Source of the DNA: Pirellulaceae bacterium
GTDB taxonomy: Bacteria > Planctomycetota > Planctomycetia > Pirellulales > Pirellulaceae
Assembly: GCA_020852965.1 (NCBI GenBank)
Contig: JADYZV010000194.1
Location: forward strand, 41,109-105,108
Direction: 5' to 3'
Length of the DNA stretch: 64,000 nucleotides
Part shown: piece by piece, positions 53,445 through 63,200 of the stretch
How the letters are laid out: every line of letters begins with the position of its first letter
How positions within the stretch are numbered: position 1 is the stretch's first letter
Notes under the pieces: generated by a model
Database searches by the model: none
Told to the model about the DNA's origin: nothing
Seen by the model: only the letters and a program-made list of their open reading frames with translations
Made by a program: the position numbers and the translations under genes

Positions 53445-54917
53445 TCACCATCCGATCCATTGTCGGGCTGAAAAATAGGCATGGTGGAACAGGTTCCAGG
53501 CAAGTGTATGTCGGTCGCACGCAATGCTGGCTCGGCCCTGCATACCGGGGCGATAGAGCCCATCGGGATCATGCAGCGCGACCTCCGCCATGAATACATT
53601 CTCCTGTTCGCGAAGCACTGCGCGAGGTTGAATGCGTTGAATCTCGCCTTGCATTTTTCGGCTGGGAAAAGAATGCAAGAAGTAATTGACCGTCATGCCA
53701 GTACGAACCTCTGCGATGTCCAACTCCGGTATGGCAATTTCAACTAGTAAGTTTCCCAGTGGTGCAATTTCGAATAGCGCCTCCCCACGTGTCATTGGCC
53801 TGCCTTCACTCTGAGAGTGATCCCCGCTGACCACCATTCCTGCGATCGGGCTGCAGACTTCGAGGTGGTCTCGTTGATGCTGCAACAGTTCGGTTTTCAA
53901 TCGCAGGCGTTCGGCTTCCAACTCGGCCAGCTTGCTGCCAGAGAAATCGTGCTTGGCCATCAGTGTCTTACGTTCTTGTTCGGCTCGATTCCATTCGGCC
54001 AAACTCCCCGCCAGTTCAAACTCGATTTCGCGTGGATTGATCTTGGCAAGGGGTCCCCCAACTTCAACCAAATCACCCGGTCTGACAGAAACCGACTGCA
54101 ATGGTCCATCGAATGGGACCGCGATGAAACGACGCGTCTGGGGTTGCAATTCCAGCGGGGCCGAAACGCGATAGCGCATGGGGAGCATCAATACAATGCA
54201 AGCCAACATCAGGCCCAATACCAGTAGGTCACGCGAGCGGCCTCGTGCGAACTGAGAGAGGGCGCGAAGTGCGAACTCGAAGCGACTCGGTTGGGAGTCG
54301 GCAATGCGCGACAGCGCGCTGTGGACCGGATCAGCCACCACGCGAAGGAAGCGCTCACTGCACGACGCGCTGGCTTCGAAAACGAATAGGGCTCCGTGAG
54401 CCTTTTCGTCAACGCTACCGCTAGCTTGGGACAATCGAATGGCTACGAGTTCTTTGACTGCGAATTGTTCGGCCAGTTGCGCAACACACAATAGCGAGTG
54501 ACGTTGATTTGTATTGCCATGCGGCCAGCGTGTCAGCGAACCGCGAGCGACGATCTCTTCTCCTGCTGCAATGAGCGCGCGCAATGCGTCTGGCGAATCC
54601 GAACTGGGGGCACTGTCACCAATTTTACTCAATGCACGATTGGCATGATCCCTCCATAGCAGGACTACGCGTTTGGCCGAAAGAAATTCGTAGATCGCTT
54701 TTGCAATGCGTTGCCCGGCATCGTCTAAGGTGTAGGCGGTATCGAGTGAAGCGTGTAGCGCCACAACCGCTGCGAGCAGCCGCGCGAGATTCTCTTCTGA
54801 GGAGTCCAAGTTTTTCGCCTCAGACAGTTCAGGCACCACTGCTGTAGCGTGCGGCAACGCTGGAGGGAAACCCACCAGCGGAAGCGCATAGAATTCATGA
54901 GTATTTGCGTTATCCAT
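53445..54917 (-). CDS. GAF-like domain fused to HlyD-family membrane fusion protein
   Basis: The 490-residue protein starts at ATG 54917 after GAGGGG. Residues 40-205 look like a GAF-type alpha/beta domain (LDTAYTLDDAGQRIAKAIYE, KRVVLLWRD, ELVAIRLS, HGALFVFEAS). One membrane helix (about 230-248) then leads into an HlyD module: PFDGPLQSVSVRPGDLVEV, coiled coil EWNRAEQERKTLMAKHD and LEVCSPIAGMVVSGDHS, and a C-terminal beta barrel (VEIAIPELDIAEVRTGMTV). A cytoplasmic sensor on an adaptor protein is unusual. It is translationally coupled to the M50 gene downstream, and likely works with the TolC and SecA-like proteins. Confidence 0.83.
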   Translation of the reverse strand: MDNANTHEFYALPLVGFPPALPHATAVVPELSEAKNLDSSEENLARLLAAVVALHASLDTAYTLDDAGQRIAKAIYEFLSAKRVVLLWRDHANRALSKIGDSAPSSDSPDALRALIAAGEEIVARGSLTRWPHGNTNQRHSLLCVAQLAEQFAVKELVAIRLSQASGSVDEKAHGALFVFEASASCSERFLRVVADPVHSALSRIADSQPSRFEFALRALSQFARGRSRDLLVLGLMLACIVLMLPMRYRVSAPLELQPQTRRFIAVPFDGPLQSVSVRPGDLVEVGGPLAKINPREIEFELAGSLAEWNRAEQERKTLMAKHDFSGSKLAELEAERLRLKTELLQHQRDHLEVCSPIAGMVVSGDHSQSEGRPMTRGEALFEIAPLGNLLVEIAIPELDIAEVRTGMTVNYFLHSFPSRKMQGEIQRIQPRAVLREQENVFMAEVALHDPDGLYRPGMQGRASIACDRHTLAWNLFHHAYFSARQWIGW

Positions 54918-55077
54918 GTGCCCCTCAGTCCCAAGCCCACTCCCGGCTTTCTCATCGATAGAGCATCACGCAGAGGGTTCGAGGGACTCGTAAGAGTTTG
55001 CGTCAAGTTAGCATGGGTTCAATACGAATCGGTCGAATGGGGATTTCTTGTGTGTTGTACAATAGTGCACGATTTTT

Positions 55078-55962
55078 TTAGTGCGAACTTTGGCTCAGCT
55101 GATCCCTTTTTGAGATGGCTCGCGATGCGTCCAAATCCCAACGACAGCTAACGCCGCTAGGACATTTGTGCTGGGCGTTGGGAATGCGAACCTTCACTTG
55201 AACCGTATTGCTTTCAGGGTTAACGATGGGAGAAACGAATTCAATTAGCCCGTCCACGGATCCCTCTTTAATACCGATGGACAACGTAATGCTTTGGCCT
55301 GCCTGCAGGCTCGAAGCTTCTCGACGGGGCACTGAGAAGACAGCTCGAAGTGAATCGATTTGGACGATATGCAGTACGGTCGGGTCAGTGGGCGAAACAA
55401 ATTCTCCGACATGTTTGTCGATTGCAATGACGATACCGTTGACCGGCGAGACGATTTGTCGTTGTTGAATCTGTTTCTTAACTCGCTCGAATTCGAGCTG
55501 CCGTAGTTCACGATCTTCACGTACGGTCTGCAGTCGCGCAGCCGATTGTTGAAGTTCTAGCTCGGCCTGTGCTAGTTCCCGCGATGTAGCGTTTCCTTCA
55601 TCTTGCAGTGCTTGGTAGCTGATATAGTGTTGTTGACGCATCACGTGGTCCGCTTCGGCACTGAGCTGCGGGCCCGTGGCATTCATGGCTGCCGCCGCAA
55701 CTCGCAGGGAGGATCGCAGCACCGCATCGTCCAACTTGCCAAGCACCTGCTTTGCGGTAACGACGTCTCCCTCCTCAACCGTCAACGATTCGATCATGCC
55801 GATTTCGGTGGCGGGTACTGCGATCCGTTGATACGGTTCCGTGAATGCTTCGATCGTTTCGGCACGTGTGACCGCCGATAGCGTAGGAATTGCAGCAACA
55901 GCCAAAGCTAACGCCGACAGTGTTCTCAACAATGCAATCGATTGAGACGGTTTCTTGTTCAT
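55078..55962 (-). CDS. Periplasmic adaptor of HlyD/RND membrane-fusion type
   Basis: The 294-residue protein has a signal peptide (about 10-34, ending SAVTRAET), the first barrel-sandwich half (IAVPATEIGMIESLTVEEGDVVT), an alpha-helical hairpin (about 85-165), the second half (IVSPVNGIVIAIDKHVGEFV) and a beta-barrel domain (LHIVQIDSLRAVFSVPRREA). The usual last domain is short: the sequence ends in SCRWDLDASRAISKRDQL. Such adaptors bridge an inner-membrane pump and an outer-membrane channel. It follows the SecA-like gene by 12 bases, and there is no RND or ABC pump gene nearby. Confidence 0.88.
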   Translation of the reverse strand: MNKKPSQSIALLRTLSALALAVAAIPTLSAVTRAETIEAFTEPYQRIAVPATEIGMIESLTVEEGDVVTAKQVLGKLDDAVLRSSLRVAAAAMNATGPQLSAEADHVMRQQHYISYQALQDEGNATSRELAQAELELQQSAARLQTVREDRELRQLEFERVKKQIQQRQIVSPVNGIVIAIDKHVGEFVSPTDPTVLHIVQIDSLRAVFSVPRREASSLQAGQSITLSIGIKEGSVDGLIEFVSPIVNPESNTVQVKVRIPNAQHKCPSGVSCRWDLDASRAISKRDQLSQSSH

Positions 55963-55974
55963 GGATTGGTTCCG

Positions 55975-57930
55975 TTAGAGTTGCCAGCAGCCAGCGGGTG
56001 AATGGCTCGATTGAGCGAACAGTTTTTCATCCTCACGCTCTGAACGCAGAAGTCGTTGGCGGATTGCAAACTGACTTTCCTGATTTCGCCATTGTGCGCG
56101 CCACAGTTGCTTGTCCAGTGAAAGCCCTGCGTCGCTTCCACGATCAAACCAGCGTCGAATGGCGCGCGCGAGCCAAGGTGCTTCGGTGTTTACAATCGCG
56201 TCTTCAGCCGATACGAAGACTTGTGCGGAGCCCGGGTCGCCGCACCGCGCGCTGCGGCCGATCAATTGGCGGTCGACTCGCGCCAAGGCGTGCTTTTGCG
56301 CCACAACTACATGCAGGCCTCCCGCTTTGGCGACCTGTGGGTCGAGTTGAATGTCCGTTCCTCGACCTGCCAGGCAGGTAGCGACCGTAATCGCTCCGCT
56401 TCGACCGGCTTGGCTGATCAAAGTCGCTTCATCGGCGTCTTGGATTCCATTGAGCAATTGAAACGACAGGTTCCGTGATTGAAGTTCGCGGGCGATTTCA
56501 AGGCTTTCGGCAATACTGAGCGTACCGATTAAAACGGCTCGTCCGACAGCGATCATGCTCTCGGCGGCATCTGCAATGTCAACGATTTTTTCAGCGGTCG
56601 TGCGCGTAATATGTTCGTGGAGCAGCACACGTCGGCAGGGCGTACGAAGCGGCACTACGGTGACAGGCAATCCGTACACAGATGTAAATTCTCTTTCACA
56701 GCCGGCAGCAGTCCCAGTCATCCCCCCCAGAAATGCATACTGGCGGAAAAGTCGTTGCCGAGTAACGCGCGCCAGAGCTTTCGTTTCGGCTCGCAATTTA
56801 ACCCCCTCGCGAGCTTCGATGGCTTGCTGCAAACCGTCCGACCAGGTTCGGTCGGCGAAGATCCTTCCCGTTGAGGTGTCTACAATCTGAACCTTTGCCT
56901 GACGAACGACATAATGAATGTCGCGTTGGTAGCAGATGCGTGCCCGCAGGGCCAATACAACATATTCATGCCAAGGGCGAAGTAGAGCGGGATGAACGAG
57001 CAGCGGTTGCGCATGGGTTGCGTAGACGCGATGGAAGCCCACTTCGGTCAGACGCACTTGATTTCCCGCGTGCAATTGAAAATCGGTGTCAACGATCAGG
57101 CGTTCACTGCAGGCCAAAGCGGCGCGGTGTACCTCAGCGTCAAGCGCCTCGCCCTCGTCAGCATGACTGAGCAGTAGTGGAGAGACGGCGTCATCAATTA
57201 GCACGTGGTCTACTTCGTCAATAATAGCTGAGTTTAGGCCGCGTTGCAGACGAGGTGATTGGGATTCGCTTGTTATCGCAGTCGAGTACACTCGATCGCC
57301 AAGCCGCGCTTCTGCAGCGTTGTCTAGTCCCAACTGATCCCTCAAGTAGTCGATACCCAATGCGTGGGAAGATCCGTAGGTGATGTCAGCCCCATAGGCG
57401 GCCTGTTTTTCCTTCGGTTTTGCAGACGGGGCAATCGATCCTGTCGTCAGACCGAGTTGGTGAAACACGGGCGAAAGCTGTGCGTGGTCGCGTTGGGCCA
57501 AATAATCGTTAGGAGCAACCACATGTACTCCCAGGCCCGTTAGTGACTGGATGTATGCAGGCAATACACCGGCGATTGTCTTTCCTTCGCCTGTTTGCAT
57601 TTCAGCGATGGCACCGCAGCTAACGACAATCCCTGCGTGCAGTTGCACATCGAACACTTCTTTCCTCAGTGCACGACGAACCGCGAGGATGACGCCTGCG
57701 GCTGCTAATGCTAAAGTCGAGCCGTCGCCAGGAGTTTTGCCATTCTTTACGAGCATGCGCAGTTGTCTGGTGTGGGCCTGCAGGGCCTCGGCGTTGTTCG
57801 TATCAAGCGTGGCTGCGATGGAGCGTGCGCGTACAATGATTCCCTGTATCCAGCCGGTCCGTCCGAGCCGCCGGCTGGTTGCACGGGCGATCGCGGAGCG
57901 ATCGAGAGGTTGCTGCGCCAGCGTCATCAT
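55975..57930 (-). CDS. SecA-like ATPase, miniature (651 aa)
   Basis: The gene starts with an ATG (57930) overlapping the stop of the TolC-like gene by ATGA. SecA signatures are all present: Walker A MQTGEGKT (111-118), NDYLAQRD (141-148), DEVDHVLID as Walker B, GGMTGTA, LAGRGTDIQLDP and IGRSARCGDPGSAQVFVS. The protein is 651 residues long against about 850-950 for housekeeping SecA: it stops soon after the second nucleotide-binding fold and lacks most of the helical scaffold, the wing domain and the zinc tail (the final residues CWQL are not a zinc site). GRSARCG replaces the usual GRSGRQG. Thus it is a SecA2-type paralogue probably devoted to a few substrates. Neighbours are TolC and HlyD proteins. 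Confidence 0.9.
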   Translation of the reverse strand: MMTLAQQPLDRSAIARATSRRLGRTGWIQGIIVRARSIAATLDTNNAEALQAHTRQLRMLVKNGKTPGDGSTLALAAAGVILAVRRALRKEVFDVQLHAGIVVSCGAIAEMQTGEGKTIAGVLPAYIQSLTGLGVHVVAPNDYLAQRDHAQLSPVFHQLGLTTGSIAPSAKPKEKQAAYGADITYGSSHALGIDYLRDQLGLDNAAEARLGDRVYSTAITSESQSPRLQRGLNSAIIDEVDHVLIDDAVSPLLLSHADEGEALDAEVHRAALACSERLIVDTDFQLHAGNQVRLTEVGFHRVYATHAQPLLVHPALLRPWHEYVVLALRARICYQRDIHYVVRQAKVQIVDTSTGRIFADRTWSDGLQQAIEAREGVKLRAETKALARVTRQRLFRQYAFLGGMTGTAAGCEREFTSVYGLPVTVVPLRTPCRRVLLHEHITRTTAEKIVDIADAAESMIAVGRAVLIGTLSIAESLEIARELQSRNLSFQLLNGIQDADEATLISQAGRSGAITVATCLAGRGTDIQLDPQVAKAGGLHVVVAQKHALARVDRQLIGRSARCGDPGSAQVFVSAEDAIVNTEAPWLARAIRRWFDRGSDAGLSLDKQLWRAQWRNQESQFAIRQRLLRSEREDEKLFAQSSHSPAGCWQL

Positions 57931-59927
57931 CGGCTCGCCTCCGCATCCAGTTGTTGAAACGTCGCATCGGCTGACGTCTGGCAATCATCGAGTCGCAGCA
58001 GAACCCCCATCGACTTTCTCAATTGGACCCATGACAGAGCGTAGCCCACCTGGGCCGTGACGAACGCTCGTTCTTCGTCTGCCAATCTTTCTTGGGCGTC
58101 AAGCAGATCTTCGATGAGTAGCACGGCCGATTCGTTGGGGTCGGGCAGTAGCTGCCAGCGCTGTTCGAGATAGGCGACTTCTCGTTCGGCTGCCGCGATG
58201 GCTTGTTTCTTGACAGTCATTTCCGCGTAGGAAGTTTGCGTTTCGCGGACGGAGACTTCGACATCGGTGAATGCCGCTTCGGTAGTCTGCTCGAAGTCAT
58301 ACATCGCGCGGTTTAGTTCCAGGCGATTGCGTGCCAAGCGGGCCTGAGCGGCTCGGTTTCCGAACGGACTTTCGTAGAGCAGGCCGGCAGCGACGCTTGG
58401 CCGTCCATCTGCAAACTGATTTCCGAAAGCGCCAAGAGTGTTGCGGTTGGCGTCCAAACCAGCGATATGCGAGTGTAGGATCATATCCAGTCGCGGCAAC
58501 ACTTGATTCCTAGCCGCACCAACGCGCGCAGTGATCGCCTGAATCTTGCGAATGGATTCCGCAATATCGGATCGATTATCGAGCGCTGTGATCGTTGCGT
58601 CGCGCTGCGACACGGGAATCAGCGTGTCCAGCGGTGGTTCCTGAGGGATCAGTTCCCACTGCGATGCTACTTTCAAACGAACGTCGCCTGTCAATGTTCG
58701 CAAGTGAGCTTGAGCATTTCGAATTCGAGTCTCTATGCGGACCAAATCGGATCTGCGGCTTGCAACCGCAGTTTCCGCGCGCAGGATTTGTCTTTGGTGG
58801 GAGTCAACAGCGCCGCGCGCTCTGAGAACGTCGCGAAGCTGTGCGGCGCGATCGTACAATCGGTAGCGTTGCAACCACTCAGCTCGAGCTTGGTACAGAG
58901 TCCAGTAGCCGCGAGTCACATCGGTGAGATGACTCTCCAGATCTTGACGAACTTCGGCGTTAGCCATTTGGACATCTAAGTGTGCTAATAGAACGCGAGT
59001 CAGGTTGACCGCACGGCCGCGATCGCGTCGTAGCGGCTGCGTGAAATTTACCTCCAGTCGTGTGGTCCCTTGTGGATTTGGGATCAAGAATGTGGAGTTG
59101 TTGCTTTGAAAACCACCGCGTTGAACAAGCTCTAATGCGCCACCGCTTTGCGACTTCTTTCGGATTCCGGCTGCCGAGGTAAACGTGTCGTCGCGGTATC
59201 GCCGCGAGTTATTGCCCGTCGTCAGGGCACTTCCTATCGGATCATCCGTGTCCGCAAATTTGCCTTCGATAAAGGCCAGCGAATCGAAGGCAGCATTCTC
59301 AACAATGACATCATTTTGCAGAATCTCGGGCTCGGTCAGTACACTACGAACAAAAGGGGAAGAGGACAAAGCCGTGACGGTCAGTCCTCCCACGTCGACA
59401 GGTATCAGCTCGTTTGCTATTCCAATCGGTGACCGAACGCTCGGCTCCCACCACGGATGGAAGTCGATGACTTCTCTGTTGCGAGTGGCGTCGGACGGGT
59501 TGAATGCTACTTCTTCCAGCGCATTTGCTCGGTCAAGATACGAGTTGAGCCGCGTTGAGCTGTCGGAATTTCGGAGAGGCTGAGGTATCGTCGCTGTTAC
59601 TTCGGCGACACGATCGGGAACGGATTGGTCGGCATCTTGGATGAATAGTCCACCAGCGTCGCTTGCGGTCCATCCTGCCGAAGTGGCTGTCTCGACAAGC
59701 GGGTACTGCAAGGCGTTTCCGACTGTTTCCTCGGTAGGTTGGGCCGTTGCGACATGGCTCAGTAACAGCGCAGCCGCTAACGCAACCACGAAGGTCGTGG
59801 GCTGTTGTATTCCGGATTGAGCAGAGTTGAGTTCCACGCGACGTGAGTTCTGTAACTGATCAAAAGCGTTCGAAAAGTAGCAATCCCACTCCGTGTGTGG
59901 TAGCTCCCTAGAATCGAAGGCTTCCAC
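57927..59927 (-). CDS. TolC-family outer membrane channel protein
   Basis: The 666-residue frame starts at GTG 59927; a later GTG at 59837 (VELNSAQSG) would put the signal peptide (VVALAAALLLSHVATAQP) near the N-terminus and may be the true start. The N-terminal 230 residues are an extra region before the channel domain. The channel part holds the coiled-coil and beta repeats of OMF proteins: LEVNFTQPLRRDRGRAVNL, RGYWTLYQARAEWLQRY, and the second copy YESPFGNRAAQARLARNRLEL, YAEMTVKKQAIAAAEREVAYL. It provides the outer-membrane exit. First gene of the secretion operon, and divergent from the giant surface protein. Confidence 0.88.
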   Translation of the reverse strand: MEAFDSRELPHTEWDCYFSNAFDQLQNSRRVELNSAQSGIQQPTTFVVALAAALLLSHVATAQPTEETVGNALQYPLVETATSAGWTASDAGGLFIQDADQSVPDRVAEVTATIPQPLRNSDSSTRLNSYLDRANALEEVAFNPSDATRNREVIDFHPWWEPSVRSPIGIANELIPVDVGGLTVTALSSSPFVRSVLTEPEILQNDVIVENAAFDSLAFIEGKFADTDDPIGSALTTGNNSRRYRDDTFTSAAGIRKKSQSGGALELVQRGGFQSNNSTFLIPNPQGTTRLEVNFTQPLRRDRGRAVNLTRVLLAHLDVQMANAEVRQDLESHLTDVTRGYWTLYQARAEWLQRYRLYDRAAQLRDVLRARGAVDSHQRQILRAETAVASRRSDLVRIETRIRNAQAHLRTLTGDVRLKVASQWELIPQEPPLDTLIPVSQRDATITALDNRSDIAESIRKIQAITARVGAARNQVLPRLDMILHSHIAGLDANRNTLGAFGNQFADGRPSVAAGLLYESPFGNRAAQARLARNRLELNRAMYDFEQTTEAAFTDVEVSVRETQTSYAEMTVKKQAIAAAEREVAYLEQRWQLLPDPNESAVLLIEDLLDAQERLADEERAFVTAQVGYALSWVQLRKSMGVLLRLDDCQTSADATFQQLDAEASR

Positions 59928-60264
59928 CCTTCAACGAGGGGCCACGGAGTGTGCCTGCTAAGTTTCGGAGTGTATTGGACTTGTAAGACGAATTAAGACG
60001 AATGCTGAAAACGCCTATCGAATAGAAATCGGCAGGCCGAAGGAAGATGCTTCACCAGGAGTCTTATGATTCATCCGTTTCAATTCGCGAAAGCATTACA
60101 AACGTCATCTTCAACGCTGGAAGTAGGAATTCCGTGAAAACTAACGGAGCAAAACAGACGTAGAGACTACTTATTCCGCAAAGTTAACCTGGACGCCACA
60201 AATTGTATTCCGCGCGGGAATTGGCCCATCCATCGATTTTCGATTCCAGTCGGACAGTCAATCC
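59928..60264. other. Divergent intergenic region of the secretion locus
   Basis: This 337-base gap lies between the TolC-like gene (-) and the giant protein gene (+) and should hold both promoters. It is AT-richer than its surroundings, with AAGACGAATTAAGACGAATG (a direct repeat of AAGACGAAT at about 59987 and 59997). No known repeat family of this window occurs in it. I see no small gene. Confidence 0.5.
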
Positions 60265-63200
60265 ATGAAACGCAAGCTCCCTGCCTGGTGGCTGAAATGG
60301 GCAATCACCGCCGACGAGATCTGGACGCGAGTGGGGCAATCGTTTCGTCCGGTGCCGAGACCAAGCCGCGCCGCACGGCCTTTGAGGCTAAGCAATTTGG
60401 AGCCGAGGCTTTTGTTCAGTGCGACGCCGATTGATGTCGCCAATCTCGTAGTTGCTGATGGGGCGGGCGCGGTAGCTACCATCGAGTTAGTGGACAGCCC
60501 GGCCAACCCACAGGTCGAAGATAGTTCTATTGTGACTTTGGCTGAGGCGTCAGCGCAACAACAACCCCCGGAGATCGTCCTCGTGGATTCTGAAGTGCTC
60601 GACCTCCAGCAGTTGCTGGATGGACTGGACAGGTCAGGGCGCAACATGGAGGTATTCGTCCTCGATGCGCATCGAGACGGCGTCGATCAAATCACCGAAG
60701 CACTCAACTCCCGTTCCGATGTTTCATCAATTCACATTGTGTCCCATGCCCGCGATGGCGCCGTGCGCATTGGGAACACCTGGCTTTCTGAAGACAACCT
60801 GGCCGGTTACGCCGGACAATTGGCCTCGTGGCAAAACTCGCTTGCAAGCGACGCGGACCTTTTGTTCTACGGTTGCGACATGGCAAGTGGCGATGCCGGA
60901 CGTATGTTGCTCGATGCGCTATCCGCCCTAACAGGTGCCGATGTAGCGGCTTCAGCCGATGCTACCGGAAGCGCGAGCCTGGGGGGCGATTGGGATCTAG
61001 AGTATAAGCGTGGAAGCATCGAATCAAATCTCGCATTTACGAGCGATGTGCAAGCCAACTGGCACGAGTTGCTCGCTGCTCCGACATTTTCCGTCCGCCA
61101 AGAATTCCTGGTCAACTCGATCACTGCGGGGAATCAGTCAACCGTTGGTAGTCATCAAGCGGTCGCGGCCGACGGCGCAGGCAATTACATCGTTGTTTGG
61201 TCAGATGACGGTGCTGACGGCAGCGGTTGGGGCGTGTTTGCAAGACGGTTTGATTCCAATGGAAACGCACTCGGTAACGAATTTCAAGTTAACGTGAATA
61301 CCACCGGAGACCAAAAGCAAGCCAGCGTGGCGATGAACGCTTCGGGGCAGTTTGTTGTCACATACGCTGACTACTCGGGGGCAAATGGAGAGATTCTGAT
61401 GAGGCGATTTGAAGCGAACGGGACTGCGATCGATGCCTCTGATGTGCGCGTAAATGCCGGATACACGGCTGGTATCCAACACAGTCCAACCGTTGCTATC
61501 AACACGTCTGCTCAGGTTGTGATTACCTGGCAAAGCGACGGGGCAATTGAAGGCGTTTACGCCCAAGCGTTCGATTTCACAACGACAGTATCCAGCAATA
61601 ACCTTACCACAAGCGTCGTCACCATTGAGACGGGTGCCGATGCAATCTGCCCCAGCGTCGCCATCAATGATTCGGGGCGATATGTAGTCGCGTGGGAACA
61701 AGGAGGGGATATCTATGCGCGTCGCTACAACCATGGCTCGGCGACTGGCTTGAGCGCAAAGCACGATATGAACCAACTTTCAGACGGAAGTCAAGCTGGT
61801 GTCGCCATTCGCAGCGACGGCACCTACGTGGTCACATTTCGTTCATCCTTCGCTGGACTCTACTTTCGGGCGGCCAATGCCGACGGGACTACCAGCGGAA
61901 GTTCTGTTTCCATCACGTTTGACAGCGCGGCTCAGGCCCCCGCAGTCAGCATGGATTCTTCTGGAGCATTCATCGTTGGGTATCAAAAATCCGATGCGAG
62001 CGGACAGGGTATTTTTGCACGAAAGTTCTTCTCCAATAACAGCGCTAATGGAAGCGAGTTTGCTATCAATACTTCCACCGACTTGGAGCAGCAAGCGGTC
62101 TCCTTAGCTTCGCTCGACGGCGCAAATTTCGTAGCTGTTTGGAGTGGTAAAGGAACTCAAACAAATAACGTTGACAGCTCGGGAGTGTTTTCCAGGCAGT
62201 TTGGAACCGCGATAGCCCACACGGTTGCGGTCAATACCACACTGGACGCCTCCGATGGCGACACGTCCTCGATCGACGCTCTGCTCAACAACCGAGGTGC
62301 AGATGGATTGATCTCCCTGCGCGAAGCAATCATCGCTGCAAATAACACGATCAATGGCACTCTCCCCGACCAAATTCATTTCAACATCGCGGGGAGTGGC
62401 CCACACACAATTGGTCTGCTGTCCGCGTTACCTGCCTTAACCAACGCAGTCGTCATTGATGGCACCACTGAAACTAACTATGCTGGATCGCCTATCATCG
62501 TGCTCAACGGCACCGCCGCTGGCGGCACGACAAATGGCTTGCATTTAGCCACGACCAGTGGCGGAAGTACGGTACGTGGCCTAGTAATTCAGGCTTTCTC
62601 CGGTCAAGGCATCCTAATTGAATCGTCCAACAACCTCGTTGTTGGCAATTATATCGGCACCGATGTCAGTGGGACAACCAACATTGGCAACTCAGCAAAC
62701 GGTATCTGGATTAAAGACAATGCGGCCAACAATACTATTGGTGGCACTCAATTGGCCGATCGGAATGTAATCGCAGGCAATGGAGCCAACGGCATTTTGG
62801 TATCTGGAAGCCAGGCCCTAGGCAACAGGCTGGTTGGTAACCGCATCACTGAAAACGGTGGGCTTGGAATTGCCCTCAACTCTGGCGCGAACGCAGGTCA
62901 GAACTATCCGACCATAACAATGGGTGAGGTTAGCGGCACAGACTTGACAGTCGGTGGAACACTGGGGACGACACCCAATGCGACTTTCACGCTCGACTTC
63001 TATGCCAGTACGACTCCGGACGGCAGCTCCCATGGAGAGGCAGCAATTTACCTTGGGTCGACACCGGTCAATACGGATAGTGGTGGGAATGGAGTTTTCA
63101 ATGCGACCTTCTCCGGCGTTAACGTTGCAGTTGGCCAATACATCACCGCGACCGCCACAGACTCAAACAACAATACTTCTGAGTTTGCAATGAATTATGT

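Noticed and set aside
60258..60647. Minus-strand frame opposite the start of the giant gene
   Set aside because: It is antisense to the LEPR-xLL/DUF4347 coding sequence and has no recognisable protein features.
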